From Erpobdella octoculata (Eukaryota; Annelida; Clitellata; Hirudinida; Erpobdellidae), in contig OZ022244.1 of the NCBI GenBank assembly GCA_963978895.1, positions 9,511,085 to 9,575,084 of the forward strand: a stretch of DNA of 64,000 bases, given 5' to 3'. A program made the position numbers and the translations under genes. Below the pieces are notes generated by a model, which saw nothing but the letters and a program-made list of their open reading frames with translations, was not told where the DNA came from and searched no databases. This document shows positions 9,802 through 22,741 of this stretch, piece after piece (the first letter of the stretch is position 1; every line of letters begins with the position of its first letter).

Positions 9802-12457
9802 CATCATAGTAATACGTTATAAACTTAATGAGTTTTTTTTAATATGCAACGAACATGACTAGAATTCGAAATGTCTTTGAAAACGCTGGAGAAAAATGTA
9901 GAAAAGGAACTACTCATTCTTATTTTCTGAGTACACTGGTTATTTTGTCACTTTAATGCTGCAAGCAGATCACATCTTTTTAGAGCGAGAAAGGAAGGGA
10001 GAGGCTGGCGGGAAGTTTGTCCTATGTCTCTCGTTGACTGAGGGTCCACAAACAACAGTTTGGAGATTTGGCTTCTAGTTGAGTCTAAATAACTTTCTTG
10101 GTGCCTTTTTTAAAATTACAACTGTTATAGAGACTGAATCAATTTTTTTCAGAAATTTTATCCCTAAAAGTGACGATTTTTGGTTGATGACCTAACAATT
10201 TGGGGGGAGAAAACATGTCGAGCGCCTTTGCCACCCCCCTTCAGTTGACATTTCTATTTCCTCCAGTGGCACTAAGAGATTCATAATTTAATTAAATACA
10301 GCAGAATTAGACAGACGGAAAAAATAAACAAGTTGTCGATCGTCTCAAGAAGTGATTTGAAATCTCAGCCAGTAAAGAGCTCAAGGCGAAATTTATGATG
10401 ATGAGCCCACATGCCTTTGTTATGGGATAACAAGCATTCTAAAAAAAACTCTAAAAAATCCGGAGATGACTATCCTTTTTTATGAAGAAAAATTAAGATA
10501 ATTTTGGCCATGTTCGGCAATATATACAAATGTTAGCAGCCGTTAATTAAATGAAAAAATACCAAGTCACGAATGCGTAGTCAGCTGACTGATTGCCACC
10601 TCAATGATTTGTTATAGCTTTAATTCATCCTCTGTGCAATCATCGATTGAAACAATTTTCACAAACCAGAAAAACAGCTTTAATCTTTTAATTTTTGTCA
10701 TATTTATGCATTTATTATGTGCTGTATAGTTTTTTTTTTTATCCAACATCAAATCCCTGAATTTAACAGAAGTTTACAATTTAACCATTTCTAATTCTTA
10801 CTCAGTTTTTAAATAGTTATTGACATATGCAAACACGTATAAAATAAAAATAATGTGTTATTTATCAAATTGCTTTTCTGAGACGTTATTTTTGCGTTTT
10901 CATTTTGCTTGAAGTTTGCCGATCCCTGTTGTAGTGGAATAAAACTTGTGTATCGAAGGTTTTCGGAGCAAGGCAGATGACAGTGAATGTTTTATTAAAA
11001 AAGTGTAAAAAGGTGTTTAAACAGACCAATTACAAGTGAATTCAAAAGTTCGTTATTCTTTTGTCGCATAGAATTTTTTACTCAATCTTGAGGCTGTGAA
11101 TGGCGCTTTACGTTTTTCTTTCTTTAAAACTGCTATTTTATAGTTTATTGTTTGTTTCTGTGCCTCAATTTCTGTGAAGTTTCAGTCAGATGAAAACATT
11201 GTATCAACTGCACTAAAGCTTTGCAATAACACCGGAAAAAAACTTGATATCTTATGAGGACAAGATTGCAATTACAACAATAAAAGGCAAGTTTATTGGC
11301 AAAGTACTGTGCTACATAGCCATAGCTTGTCCTTCGCGATTTAGCCTGATATCTCATTCTGAATCAACAAGTCTACCAAAACGCTTGCAATCTTTAACAA
11401 CAGCCATTGACACGTTAAATAGTAAAATTAAGACTAAATAACAAAAAAACTTTGAAGGTTATTAGACAGTGAAAATATTTTGAAGACATTGTCATGCTTC
11501 AAAAATGGCTAAAAATCTAATATTTAAAAAAGACTTTTTTACGAAACGCCGGAAAAAAACTTGATATTTTATGAGGACAAGAATGCAATTACAACAACAA
11601 AAGGCAAGTTTATTAGCAAAGTACTGTGCCACATAGCTTGTCCTTCGCGATTTAGCCTGATATCCTATTCTCAATCAACAATTTGACGACATTGTCATGC
11701 GTCAAAAATGGCTAAAAAGCCTAAAAAAGCTAATATTTAAAAAATACTTTTTTATGAAACGCCTGTTGCAACTGTAGTCACTCACGCCAGATAAAAAACT
11801 CAAAATAAACTTTTTTCTGCTTTGAAATCAGTATAAGAAAGCTTCTATAGAATAAAGACATTTCAAAGTAATTTTTTTTTTGACTGGAAGTTCGGGAAAA
11901 TCGACAAAAAAACTGGGCTATTTATTGTGCAGTTGTACAGAAATTGCTGAATGACACCGATGACAATGACTTGGAATTGAAGTTTTTTGTAACTTTTTTC
12001 AGGACAACACACGTCATATTAAAACAGCATTTAAATTTTTAAATTTCTTTAAAAAAAGAGCAACACCTTGTCTCGATATTTGCTATGTTGTCAATTAAAA
12101 AGTATGTTGCACAACCGTTAAAAATAATACAAACCGTAAAACGGGTGGGGGCTTTCAAACAATTTAGACATAAATCAACTTATATTTCAAAGTACAATTT
12201 ATATAGCAGCTATCCTGATAAGATGTGCACAGTAGTGATGTATGACGTAACCTAAACGTTTCTTTTGGAACTGTTATTACTGCAACAATATCATACTTTT
12301 AATACACCAAAGCTGTTAAGTTAATAAACTGTTTTGTCCGCATACCTTTTACTGATAGTCTGGAGTCTGGAAGTCAAAATTATCATAGGGAATCCTAACA
12401 CGGAAGCCGTCACAACATAGAATGCCGTTTCCTCCTCGTCAGAAAATACTGTTTAAT
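9800..12457. other. Gene-free AT-rich stretch with local duplications
   Basis: No convincing gene is seen. A sequence reading on the minus strand CAGGGATCGGCAAACTTC (near 10905-10930) looks like one end of a hAT element, but its partner end was not found. Two related blocks occur at about 11229-11372 and 11548-11682 (shared AAAAAACTTGATAT, ATGAGGACAAGA and GTCCTTCGCGATTTAGCC), and a second pair at about 11479-11550 and 11684-11765. The 65-codon frame at 11244-11441 lies in the first block, is destroyed in the second, and is not recognised. Confidence 0.6.
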
Positions 12458-13913
12458 GATTCTAGGACTGTTCATCAAAGGACGATTCATCAAAGGACTG
12501 TTCATCAAGGACTATTCATCAAGGGACTATTCATCAAAGGACTATTCACTAAAGGACTATTCATCAAGAGGACGGTTCATCATACGGACTGTTCATCTAA
12601 TGTCTATTCATCCAGCGGACTATTCATCAAAAAAGTTAATAAAATTGTTTAAGATGTTATTTTCAACCAAAATATGTTACCAAAATGTAGGGTCATCTAT
12701 ATCAAGGTTACAGTGCTACTCTGCTTGCATCGAAATACTTTATTCTTTATAATAGAACTAGCGAGGTACCTTGCGTTGCCCGGGGTTTTTAGAGGTTTTT
12801 CGGTCGTTTTTCTCTCTTGCTCCCGTTTCCTTCCCCGCTTGCTCTCACGCTCCCGGTCACTCTCTCTCTTCCCGCTTGTCTCCCGCTTCCGCTCTCGGTC
12901 ACAGCACCAGAAAAAATAAATTTGACTGTTTTTGTAAACCATATAAACACCAAAGGCCACAAACACGTCAAAGCATCACGCATGCCCGCTATGTCAAATC
13001 TGGCATCGGTCATTTAACACCAAGAGGCCACGCTTCAAAGACACTTTTGCCTCGAGCAATCAGCAAGTTTGTAGAAGACATGGTTGTAATATACAACAAT
13101 TTTATTCGTCACATAAAACAACTGGACAAGAAATAACGTCAAGATCTTAAGATCAAACGATCAAAAGACAATTGAATAATAAGTTTAAAAAACTGCTTTC
13201 AACTGTTTGTACAAACTGTAAGTATATACACACTCAAACAGCCAGATACCATACACCTCAAAACATCACTAACACCCGGTATAACCACTTCTGCCAGACT
13301 TCAAAGAGACAAACACGCTCGCTTTAGCGAGGTCAGGAAAGGTCATTTCAAAAAGACGCTTACGCTCGTCCGGATCGTCGATAAATCAACCAGACTCAGA
13401 TTTCATGCAAACTTCAAATAAAAACTAAATACATTGGAACTCATTTAATTGATATGAAAAAACTTATCTTGTTTTTTTAATAAAAGTTGCGGTAGCGAAT
13501 AGCGCTGAGAACAGCTAAAAAATGTTGCGGCGCTGTCATCAACGATCTTGTTAGCCAATAGTACCGCTCTTAACAACCCTAGTTGCTATGACTATTTTTT
13601 TAAATTACTGATATCTTCGAAATTTATTTTATCAAAGATGAAGAAGTCTGAAGAACTGTCTTATAAAAATACATTAAATTACTTTACGCTGAAAATATCT
13701 TGGGTATATATTGATAAAGGTTGCTGAGTGGCTCTAAAATTTGATGAATAGTCCTCTTGATGAATAGTCTTTAGATGAACAGTCCTTATGATGAACCGTT
13801 CTCTTGATGAATAGTCCTTTGATGAATAGTCTCTTGATGAATAGTCCCTTGATAAATAGTCCTTGATGAACAGTCCCTTGATGAATCGTCCTTTGATGAA
13901 AAGTCCGCATACC
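12458..13913. mobile_element. Foldback-type transposon with tandem-repeat arms
   Basis: Two inverted arms, 12465-12640 and 13738-13910, consist of degenerate 15-18-bp repeats of GGACTRTTCATCAA in opposite orientation. They enclose about 1.1 kb. The outer flanks both read CTGTTTAAT (12449-12457 and 13914-13922), a perfect 9-bp candidate target duplication, as expected for foldback elements. The interior has no transposase. It does contain an ACTAGC-type head at 12758-12905, which is probably a later insertion. Confidence 0.7.
12758..12905 (+). repeat. ACTAGC-headed repeat, 5' fragment
   Basis: It starts CTAGCGAGGTACCTTGCG, continues with TTTTTAGAGGTTTTTC and a C/T-rich tract with CCCGCTTGC motifs. 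This is the 5' end of the family seen at 38566 and 40586. It breaks off at CAGCACCAG. Confidence 0.75.
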
Positions 13914-14038
13914 CTGTTTAATAACCAGATCTATTGCAATGTGGTCTTTAAGCTGGTTTTTCAAAAACGTTTTAGAATATTGTACAATACTGAAGCTTCT
14001 CTCTGAGTTAACTTGCTTGTTTTGATTCCCATTTAGCT

Positions 14039-14809
14039 TCTACCAGCTTAAACGATAAATATGCACCAGTCATTCTACCAGCTTAAACGATGAATATGCA
14101 CCAGTCATTCTACCAGCTTAAACGATGAATATGCACCAGTCATTCTACCAGCTTAAACGATGAATATGCACCAGTCATTCTACCAGCTTAAACGATGAAT
14201 ATGCACCAGTCATTCTACCAGCTTAAACGATGAATAAGCACCAGTCATTCTACCAGCTTAAACGATGAATAAGCACCAGTCATTCTACCAGCTTAAACGA
14301 TGAATATGCACCAGTCATTCTACCAGCTTAAACGATAAATATGCACCAGTCATTCTACCAGCTTAAACGATAAATATGCACCAGTCATTCTACCAGCTTA
14401 AACGATGAATATGCACCAGTCATTCTACCAGCTTAAACGATGAATATGCACCAGTCATTCTACCAGCTTAAACGATGAATATGCACCAGTCATTCTACCA
14501 GCTTAAACGATGAATAAGCACCAGTCATTCTACCAGCTTAAACGATGAATAAGCACCAGTCATTCTACCAGCTTAAACGATGAATATGCACCAGGCATTC
14601 TACCAGCTTAAACGATGAATATGCACCAGTCATTCTACCAGCTTAAACGATAAATATGCACCAGTCATTCTACCAGCTTAAACGATGAATATGCACCAGT
14701 CATTCTACCAGCTTAAACGATGAATATGCACCAGTCATTCTACCAGCTTAAACGATGAATATGCACCAGTCATTCTACCAGCTTAAACGATGAATATGCA
14801 CCAGTCATT
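14039..14809. repeat. 35-bp satellite, 22 copies
   Basis: Twenty-two head-to-tail units of TCTACCAGCTTAAACGAT plus RAATATGCACCAGTCAT are present. Three unit variants (TAAATATG, TGAATATG, TGAATAAG) recur in a partly periodic order, which suggests duplication of blocks of about nine units. There are no unique spacers between units, so it is not CRISPR-like. Confidence 0.97.
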
Positions 14810-15870
14810 CTGCAACAATGCATCAAGTTTTTTTTTTATTTCGAAGCATGAGAAAATTTAAAAAATTGAAATTAGTTATATGCAATTTATAATATTAATA
14901 TAAACACACACAAAAACCATTTAAATTTTTATTAGTTAGACGTTTGAAATGCGATTTTTGTCTTGGGCCAAAGTCACCATAAAATGCAGCCAAACTTTTG
15001 TTGCGGTCAATAACTCAACGCAGCGTTGAACAAATACCATCATTGTCACGCTACATTAACAGTGATAGACAAAATACCATATAGGAAAATTTTCAATCAC
15101 CTAACTTGGCTAGAAATGTTTGTGAAGGAAGAAGTTTGCACACCAAAGAAATCGTCACTTTCACGACTCTCGATAAAACACATAAAACAAAATTATTATC
15201 CGCAGCAAAGCAGTCCTTCCAATTTAATTGAATATTTGATCAAGAACTGAGAGTTACACATTCATACAACGAGAAAGCCTTTCTTACTGAATTATATGTC
15301 AATATGTTTGTTTGTTTGTATATTACAGTCAATAATCAATTTCATTATGATATAATATCATAACACATGAATGAGATCGGATAGCTGGATAGCATGTTCC
15401 AGAAATGTTTTTTCCCGAAGGAGAATTTTTCTTCTCGCAACATGACAATCGCCTCCTCCTTCTCTTTTTTTTCGTTTTGATGAATCTGCCTTCTGGGAAG
15501 CTCATTGTAGAAGTTTGAAAGCTTCAACGTCATCCGCATTATTTTCACACATACAAACTCCTTGTGCAATTTTTTCCATAAAATAATTTATAAGTACTCG
15601 CACTTGCTTGGGAGAGTCTACCACGAATTTACCAAAATCATTACCTAACTACCCACCGAACTACCCCCCCAGCTACCCACCCAACTACCTACCCAAGATT
15701 TACCATCCGTAAAATTTCATCTTCCTGATACACACACTTTGCTTATTGATCTTCTTTTTATTCTTCCCACTTCAAAAACTTTTTATTTCTTTTCTTTCTA
15801 ATTCCCCATGTGCATTGAGATGAAAGAATGAAGGCCAGCCGTGCATCGATTCTTGAAGATATTCATGTGG
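14810..15870. other. No recognisable gene
   Basis: The stretch is AT-rich single-copy-looking DNA. The 74-codon frame at 15026-15250 has no recognised domain and no supporting splice or promoter context. A short ACTACCCACC repeat lies near 15645-15695. Confidence 0.5.
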
Positions 15871-15876
15871 CAGTCT

Positions 15877-15916
15877 CCTCTCTTTCTCTCTCTCTCTCTC
15901 TTTCTCTCTCTCACTC

Positions 15917-15962
<46 letters not shown>

Positions 15963-16041
15963 TTCTCTCTTTCTCTCTCTCTCTTTCTCTCTTTCTCTCT
16001 TTTTCTCTTTCTCTCTTTCTCTCTTTCTCTCTTTCTCTCTT
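15877..16041. repeat. (CT)n / (CTTT)n microsatellite
   Basis: Interrupted TCTC/TTTC tract. It creates long shadow frames on both strands. Confidence 0.97.
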
Positions 16042-16403
16042 AGTCAAAATTTTAATAAGTTTTTGACTATCTTTTTTCAAGCAGTGAAGTAAGGCATGTG
16101 ATTGTGAGATGCTTTGTATGACGCGCCATCTATTGAACAATTTGGAATTACACAGATCACTAGAAAGCTCTTTTCAACTTGTTACAGAAAAAAATACTGA
16201 ATTGATTTAATAATGTTTTCGTAGGTGGCTGAAGTCTAGACCTAGACTGAAAGTTTCAAAGTTCTAAGTAATCTAAGACCTGGTAAAATATCAATTCAAA
16301 AATTTGACCACAGAGAGACAGAGAATTCAAGTTAAAAGAAGCTTGTAAAAGGAATAAATGTGCTTTGGGATTGCAACAATCCTAACAGCGTTATACAAAG
16401 TCA

Positions 16404-17008
16404 TAACATACATGCATACATTCATACATACATACATACATACATGCATGCATGCATTCATACATACATACATACATACATACATACATACATACATACA
16501 TACATACATACATACATACATACATACATACATACATACATACATACATACATACATACATACATACATACATACATACATACATACATACATACATACA
16601 TACATACATACATACATACATACATACATACATACATACATACATACATACATACATACATACATACATACATACATACATACATACATACATACATACA
16701 TACATACATACATACATACATACATACATACATACATACATACATACATACATACATACATACATACATACATACATACATACATACATACATACATACA
16801 TACATACATACATACATACATACATACATACATACATACATACATACATACATACATACATACATACATACATACATACATACATACATACATACATACA
16901 TACATACATACATACATACATACATACATACATACATACATACATACATACATACATACATACATACATACATACATACATACATACATACATACATACA
17001 TACATACA

Positions 17009-17042
<34 letters not shown>

Positions 17043-17145
17043 CATACATACATACATACATACATACATACATACATACATACATTCATACATACATACA
17101 TACATACATACATACATACATACATACATACATACATACATACAT
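16404..17145. repeat. (CATA)n microsatellite, ~740 bp
   Basis: Very long CATA tract with rare point variants. All six long frames here (repeating HTYI or MYVC) are artefacts of the tetranucleotide. Confidence 0.99.
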
Positions 17146-18261
17146 GTCATGTATGTTGATGATTTATTTATACCAGAATTTCTTAGCTGATTTCTCAACC
17201 AATACCAAACAGATAAACATCAAAACTAGCACAAGAAAACAAAAAAAGCAGGGAAAAAATAAAAAATTGACATTTGTACGAGAACTTTTCAAAAGAAGAA
17301 ATCTAGGAGAAGAATTCGATTTCTTCTTTACTGGAAACATTTCTGCAAAATGAGCTATAGGGTATACATAATAATAATACAAAAATTTTTTCCATCTTTC
17401 TTTTTTAATTTCACATTTGCTGTTTTTGAAATATTGAAAAAATAATTAACTGGCAAAACTGAAGATTAGTTTAATTAAAGTGGCTAAAAATTTCGCCTGC
17501 TGCTTCCATGATCATCAGTTCCACTTTGATTATATCATGACTTCAGCTTTCAAGTGTGATGAAGATACTAAGTCTGCATCATGACATACAATCACATAAC
17601 ATTACAGCTACAAATAATGAAAATGAGCTGTGTTTTGGAATCAAGTTATTTCATTCGATTAGAAATAATGGACTGCTTGTCCTTACATAACATTCGTCTT
17701 CTCCGGCAGTTTTGGTCAAACTGTTCATGTAACAAATTGTCAAATCCTGCAATAACTCATCTCCTTCTTGGTTGTTACAGTAAACTTGTTGTTTTTTTTT
17801 TAGTGCCGAATTTTTCAATTTGTTCATAAATACTTTTAAATGAAAAAAATTCTCTAAAATTCTCAACGATCTGTGTTATTATATTAAAGTGTCGATTAAC
17901 AAAGATTTAATAATTTATTTTAATTATTTATAATAGGTTATTATTAACTGAGGTAAATGGATTTTGGACACTGAATAACCCCGTCAGTTACATTATAAAT
18001 TTAATTAATTATTTGTTAAATTACTATTATTATTTTTGATATTATGTTTAATATTTTGTAGCTTTTTATGCAATAGTTAATAATATAAAATTATTATAGT
18101 AGATTATGTCAGTACCTACTTGAAAACTGAAAAAAAACTAAGCATATGAAAATTAACAAAATAAAAGGAATTAATTAAATAACATACATTGCAGAGATAA
18201 CTAATTTTTTCATCATCCAATGTTACCTGACTGTTAGAACTCTCAATTTATATTATTCTTT
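17146..18261. other. No recognisable gene
   Basis: AT-rich sequence with only short frames on both strands. No domain, splice pattern or transposon terminus was recognised. Confidence 0.5.
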
Positions 18262-18316
18262 CTCTCTCTCTCCCTATCTCTTTCTCTCTCTCCCTCTCTC
18301 CCTCTTTCCCTCTCTT

Positions 18317-18384
<68 letters not shown>
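18262..18384. repeat. (CT)n microsatellite
   Basis: CT-rich tract. The reverse-strand RERE frame is an artefact. Confidence 0.97.
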
Positions 18385-18388
<4 letters not shown>

Positions 18389-18540
18389 CTTATGTTTTTG
18401 TCTTTTTTCCTTTTCTCAGGCCAAAAAGGCATTTTTAAAGCGATTTCATCGTTTACTACTTTGAAACAGTTTGACAGATGTGTCATCTGCAGTTGATGTT
18501 TTTCGGTGTGTGTATGGATGGGGATGATGCCCATGATGAG

Positions 18541-18760
18541 GAAAGTACGATTTTTCCTAATGCTTTCAGTTTTTCTTTACACAAATGGAATGCTCTGGTT
18601 GTTTTACTTTTATTTCAATATAAAAAAACATAATTATCATTGTAAAATTTGAAAGTACGATTTTTCCTAATGCTTTCAGTTTTTCTTTACACAAATGGAA
18701 TGCTTTGGTTGTTTTACTTTTATTTCAATATAAAAAAACATAATTATCATTGTAAAATTT
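18541..18760. repeat. Tandem duplication, 110-bp unit x2
   Basis: The unit GAAAGTACGATTTTTCCTAA... at 18541-18650 is repeated at 18651-18760 with only one visible difference (CTCTGG versus CTTTGG), so the duplication is recent. Confidence 0.96.
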
Positions 18761-18987
18761 GAAATATGATAATGTAGGTATTGATGTAACTTAATTTCCT
18801 TTGCTCAACACTTACTAGGATTATTTTTAAATTTTCAACCCCATAGCTTATTACTAAGTGCTTAACTCAATGTCAAGGAAAGGCTTGTAGCAAAATTTGA
18901 AAAAAAATTATTTTTGTTAGTTGTCTCCACTACTGCAAAGTTGCAGGAGGACAATTAAATTAGATTAAATGACTAAAATAAAGAATA

Positions 18988-19017
18988 TATACATACATAC
19001 ATACATACATACATACA
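18988..19017. repeat. (CATA)n flanking the RLE LINE, 5' side
   Basis: Short TACA/CATA tract directly left of the first LINE base. Its counterpart lies at 22483-22590. Confidence 0.93.
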
Positions 19018-21614
19018 TGCAAACGCCGGGCCAAGTCGGGCCGGATGCCAACCACAGCCCCGACAGGTTCCACGATCCTGATAGCGACGAGAATAGGCAA
19101 CCTCGGGCTAGAATTAACTTCCCCGCTGCTGCTCACAAAGCGGATTGGTCGAAGCTCGACGAGATATTTTCCAAGCTTCTCAAAGTGCAGATGAAAGAAC
19201 TTTCAATGTTTCAAGTGAACAATCTAACTGACACCATTTACAACAAGTGTTTAGAGATGTTCGGTTCCAAGGAAAAAGTTCTCATGGACACAGGCGAAAA
19301 AACTCATATTTCAAGGCGACAACGAGAGATTGCTAGACTCAAAAAGGAAAAAAAACGACTTCGTCAACAATGGAGGAGAGCTCCAGAAAACGAGAAACCA
19401 GGGCTCTCAGCATTACGACATGACTTGAGGCAACGATTGAGTGCACTCTTGCGAGCAGAACGTTTGCGGGTAAAGAAAAGAGAACAAAGGAAGGCAAGAT
19501 TCCAGTTTTTCAGAGATCCATTCCGTTATGGTAAAAGCTTGCTCGATCCACCAAAGTCAGGTACTCTGCAAGTCAGTAAAGAGCAGCTTGATCATCACTT
19601 CCGAGCTGCTTTCATTGACCCCTTGGGCGACAAAGAACTAGCTGAAAGATCAGATCGTCCCGAGATTCCTCTTCCAAAGGTTGCTTTCAACGAGGGAGTA
19701 ATTTCAATTTTTGACATATCCCAATTCCTCCGAAAAACAAGAAATAGATCTGCTCCAGGTCCAAATGGTGTACCATACCTGGTGTATAAAAAATGTCCGG
19801 GTGTGTTGAAAGTTTTACACTCATTGCTCAAGTCTGCTTGGACTTCCGGGTCTGTTGATAAAGAGTGGCAAAAAGCTGAAGGCATTTTTATACCAAAGGA
19901 GAAAGTTTCAGTCGACATCAATCAGTTCAGACCAATTTCTCTTCTCAATGTTGAAGGAAAAATATTTTTTGCTGTGCTTGCCAAGAGGTTGACGAGCTAT
20001 CTAACACAAAACGACTACATAGACAAGTCAATTCAGAAAGGAGGAATCCCTGGTGTTTCTGGTTGCATCGAACATTCTACCATGATCTGGGAGTCTATAA
20101 AAAGAGCAAAACAGAATCGACTCAGTTTGCACGTCGTTTGGCTTGATCTTGCAAATGCTTATGGAGCGGTTCGTCACCAGCTGATTTGGAGAGCTTTGAC
20201 GATGCACCATGTTCCAAAGTTCGTTATGGATATTCTACGACAGTATTTTCAAGATTTTCACCTGAGATTATCGACAAAGACGTGTTCAACCGATTGGTTT
20301 CGTCTTCAGGTCGGTATAGCCATGGGGTGCTCTATTTCTCCCATATTATTCGTGCTAGCAATGCAACTACTTCTGAATTCAGTTGGTGCAAGGGTAGAAG
20401 ATGTTTATGTCGGCCGAGGTATTTTCATGCCACCTCTGAGAGCTTTCATGGACGACACAACAATTAGTTTGAATAAGTGTATTTCAATGAGACGGACACT
20501 TGATGTCTTCAGCGATCAACTCAAATGGTGCGGAATGAGTTTTAAAGCATCTAAATCGAGAAGTCTCTCCCTGCGTCGCCGTAAAATTGACGAATACACC
20601 GTTTTCTCTGTTGATGGTAACAAGATTCCAACAGTGAGCGACGAACCAGTGAAAAGTCTCGGGAGATGGTATTGTAAATCCCTGAATGACGTTGATCAGG
20701 GTGCTTCTATTCTCCGTATGGCAACTGTCTCCATGGAAAGCATTAATGCTGCTCCGCTTCAGAGCAGGTTCAAAGTGTGGATTTTGCAATTTGTTTTAGT
20801 GCCAAGACTGCTTTGGCCTTTGACAGTCTATGAAATTGGTCTGCAAGTTGTGGAGAAACTAGAAAGAAAGATAGCTCGTTTTACACGTCAATGGTTGGGT
20901 CTGCCTCCGGGATTGACGTCTGTGGCTCTCTACGGCAAAACAGCCAAGCTGAGACTTCCATTGCGGTCTTTTGTTGAAGATTTCAAGATCAGCAAACTGA
21001 GAACTCAGATGATGCTCGATAATTCAACGGATCAGAGAGTCGCTGAAGTAAAACCAACTCTAATCTCAGGAACCAAATGGAATGCTAGGGTTGAAATAGA
21101 GAATGCCACGGTTTCTCTCCAGTGGACTGAAAGGACCGGAGCAGTTCAGTTGGGGCGGCATGGTGTTGGATGGAACCACCATCTCTGGTGGTCCAAGGCA
21201 AACGCTCAGGAAAGATCAGACTTGATTGTTCAGGACAGAAAGCAAGCGATAGAAAGCGAGAGAGTTGTGAAGAGCGCACAATTGTCACAGCAAGGCGACT
21301 GGACCAGATGGGAGGAGACAGTTCAGCGGTCTTTGTCATGGGAAGATATATGGCGCTATGCTCCAGTGCGGCTATCGTTACTCATTAGATCGATGTATGA
21401 TCAGCTGCCAACAGCCAGCAATTTAAAGAAATGGAAATTAATTGAGAACGATGAGTGTCAGCTCTGCGGTCAGTCGCAGTCATTGATTCATATTCTTTCC
21501 TCCTGCTCCTATTCCCTTTCTCATGGTAGATACTCGTGGCGCCACAACCTTGTTTTCCAAAAGCTGCTGGGATTTGTAAAAAGGCCTGCCGAAAAGCCAA
21601 CTCAATGGAGGTGA
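19018..21614 (+). CDS. RLE-LINE polyprotein, RT and zinc-finger part
   Basis: The open frame runs in from the microsatellite (the first ATG at 18969 is outside the element), so the true start is missing. It encodes about 860 residues. In order there are a basic coiled region (ISRRQREIARLKKEKKRLRQ), then RT motifs SAPGPNGVPY, NQFRPISLLNVEGKIF, motif A VVWLDLANAYGAVRH, motif B GIAMGCSISPILF and motif C RAFMDDTTIS, and a CX2CX7HX4C-type finger (CQLCGQSQSLIHILSSC) near the end. The protein would reverse-transcribe its own RNA at a nicked target. All catalytic residues are present. The frame ends in a stop just past the finger, and the endonuclease continues in another frame, so one base has been lost or gained around 21578-21590 near an AAAAA run. 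Confidence 0.88.
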
Positions 21615-22084
21615 AACCTAGGAGGAGGATTTATTTTTTGAGAGAGGGATTGCCGCAGCTAAATCGCCCAAAAAGAACCCTCACGGAAGGAGAGAATGTT
21701 TTCCATGCGGCGAACGACTGGAGGGTCTCTGACGATCTGAAAACGGAAAAATGCTTCCCAGTTTCAATAAAGGAAAATGGAAAAAGGCCAGACATAGTTG
21801 TTTTTTCGAGTCTGGCCAAGACATTTCTTCTCATCGAGTTGACAGTGCCATGGGAAAGCAACATGGAGGCCAGTAACATCATGAAATTAGAAAGATACAG
21901 AGAATTGATGTTGGATTTGGAAGCAAATGGCTCAAGAGCTGAGCTTTTTGCTGTTGAAGTCGGAGCACGCGGTTTGGTTGGTAAATCTTTGCTAAAGTTG
22001 CTGCGGGCCCTGGGAATGTCTAACAGAGAGCGGACCCGTGCAATTAAACAGATTTCTGAAGCAGCAGAATCGGCTTCATTCTAG
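21575..22084 (+). pseudogene. RLE-LINE endonuclease domain (frameshifted from RT part)
   Basis: The frame continues the LINE protein after the frameshift, entering at KKACRKANS. It carries the PD-(D/E)XK signature of restriction-like endonucleases: RPDIV followed by LIELTVPWE, and then the conserved KLERYREL helix. In R2/R4/HERO-type LINEs this domain nicks the target for reverse transcription. The stop at 22082-22084 closes the ORF, followed by a 3' UTR. Except for the single frameshift the domain looks intact. Confidence 0.88.
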
Positions 22085-22482
22085 ATTTGGTCTCAAAGAG
22101 AGAAAAAAGAAGATTTTCCAAATTTAGAAGCCGCTCTCTCCGCTCCGCAAGAATAGAATTGCTTCGTCTTTGTTTACGTGGCGATATTAAGTACCGCTAC
22201 GAAAGCGAAGCCGTTATGTCGTCGAAGGTTTTCTCACTTGAATAGCCTGAATTTCTCTAAAGTCGCGAGTTTATTTGCATGACAAATATCTGCCACGATG
22301 CAAGGAATTATAGAAATTCGATGTCGGAAAAGAACAAAAACATTTTCTGCCGGAGGACGTTCGTCCGTCGAACGTGGCTCGCCCCCCTTAGAACGTCAAG
22401 AAATTAAAGAGCCGAAACGTTTGCTCGAGGAGGGGTTTTCTTCTGATGACCTCCACAGAAAAGCTCTTCAAGAGTGAACACA

Positions 22483-22741
<259 letters not shown>

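Larger units (their letters stand above)
19018..22482 (+). mobile_element. LINE with restriction-like endonuclease (HERO/R4/R2-like)
   Basis: This non-LTR retrotransposon has a single ORF with reverse transcriptase, a CCHC finger and a C-terminal restriction-like endonuclease, plus a 3' UTR of about 400 bp (22085-22482). The N-terminal DNA-binding fingers usual for this group are not seen, so it is probably 5'-truncated. Both ends lie in CATA microsatellite. The RAFMDD form of RT motif C points to the HERO branch, from memory of family wording rather than a search. Confidence 0.85.

Noticed and set aside
11244..11441. 65-codon frame as a possible small gene
   Set aside because: The region is locally duplicated, the second copy has the frame broken, and no domain is visible.
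12422..12752. Frames with repeating FIKGLFIKG or DYSSKDYS
   Set aside because: They are translations of the foldback arm repeat, with several frames open at once.
14039..14809. CRISPR-like array
   Set aside because: Units are directly adjacent with no unique spacers, and the sequence is animal DNA.
16358..17353. Long frames of repeating HTYI and MYVC on both strands
   Set aside because: They are translations of the CATA microsatellite in frames that happen to lack stops.
22405..22470. Hammerhead-like pieces (CCGAAAC, then CTGATGA) in the 3' UTR of the RLE LINE
   Set aside because: The order is permuted and the stems needed around the core do not pair.
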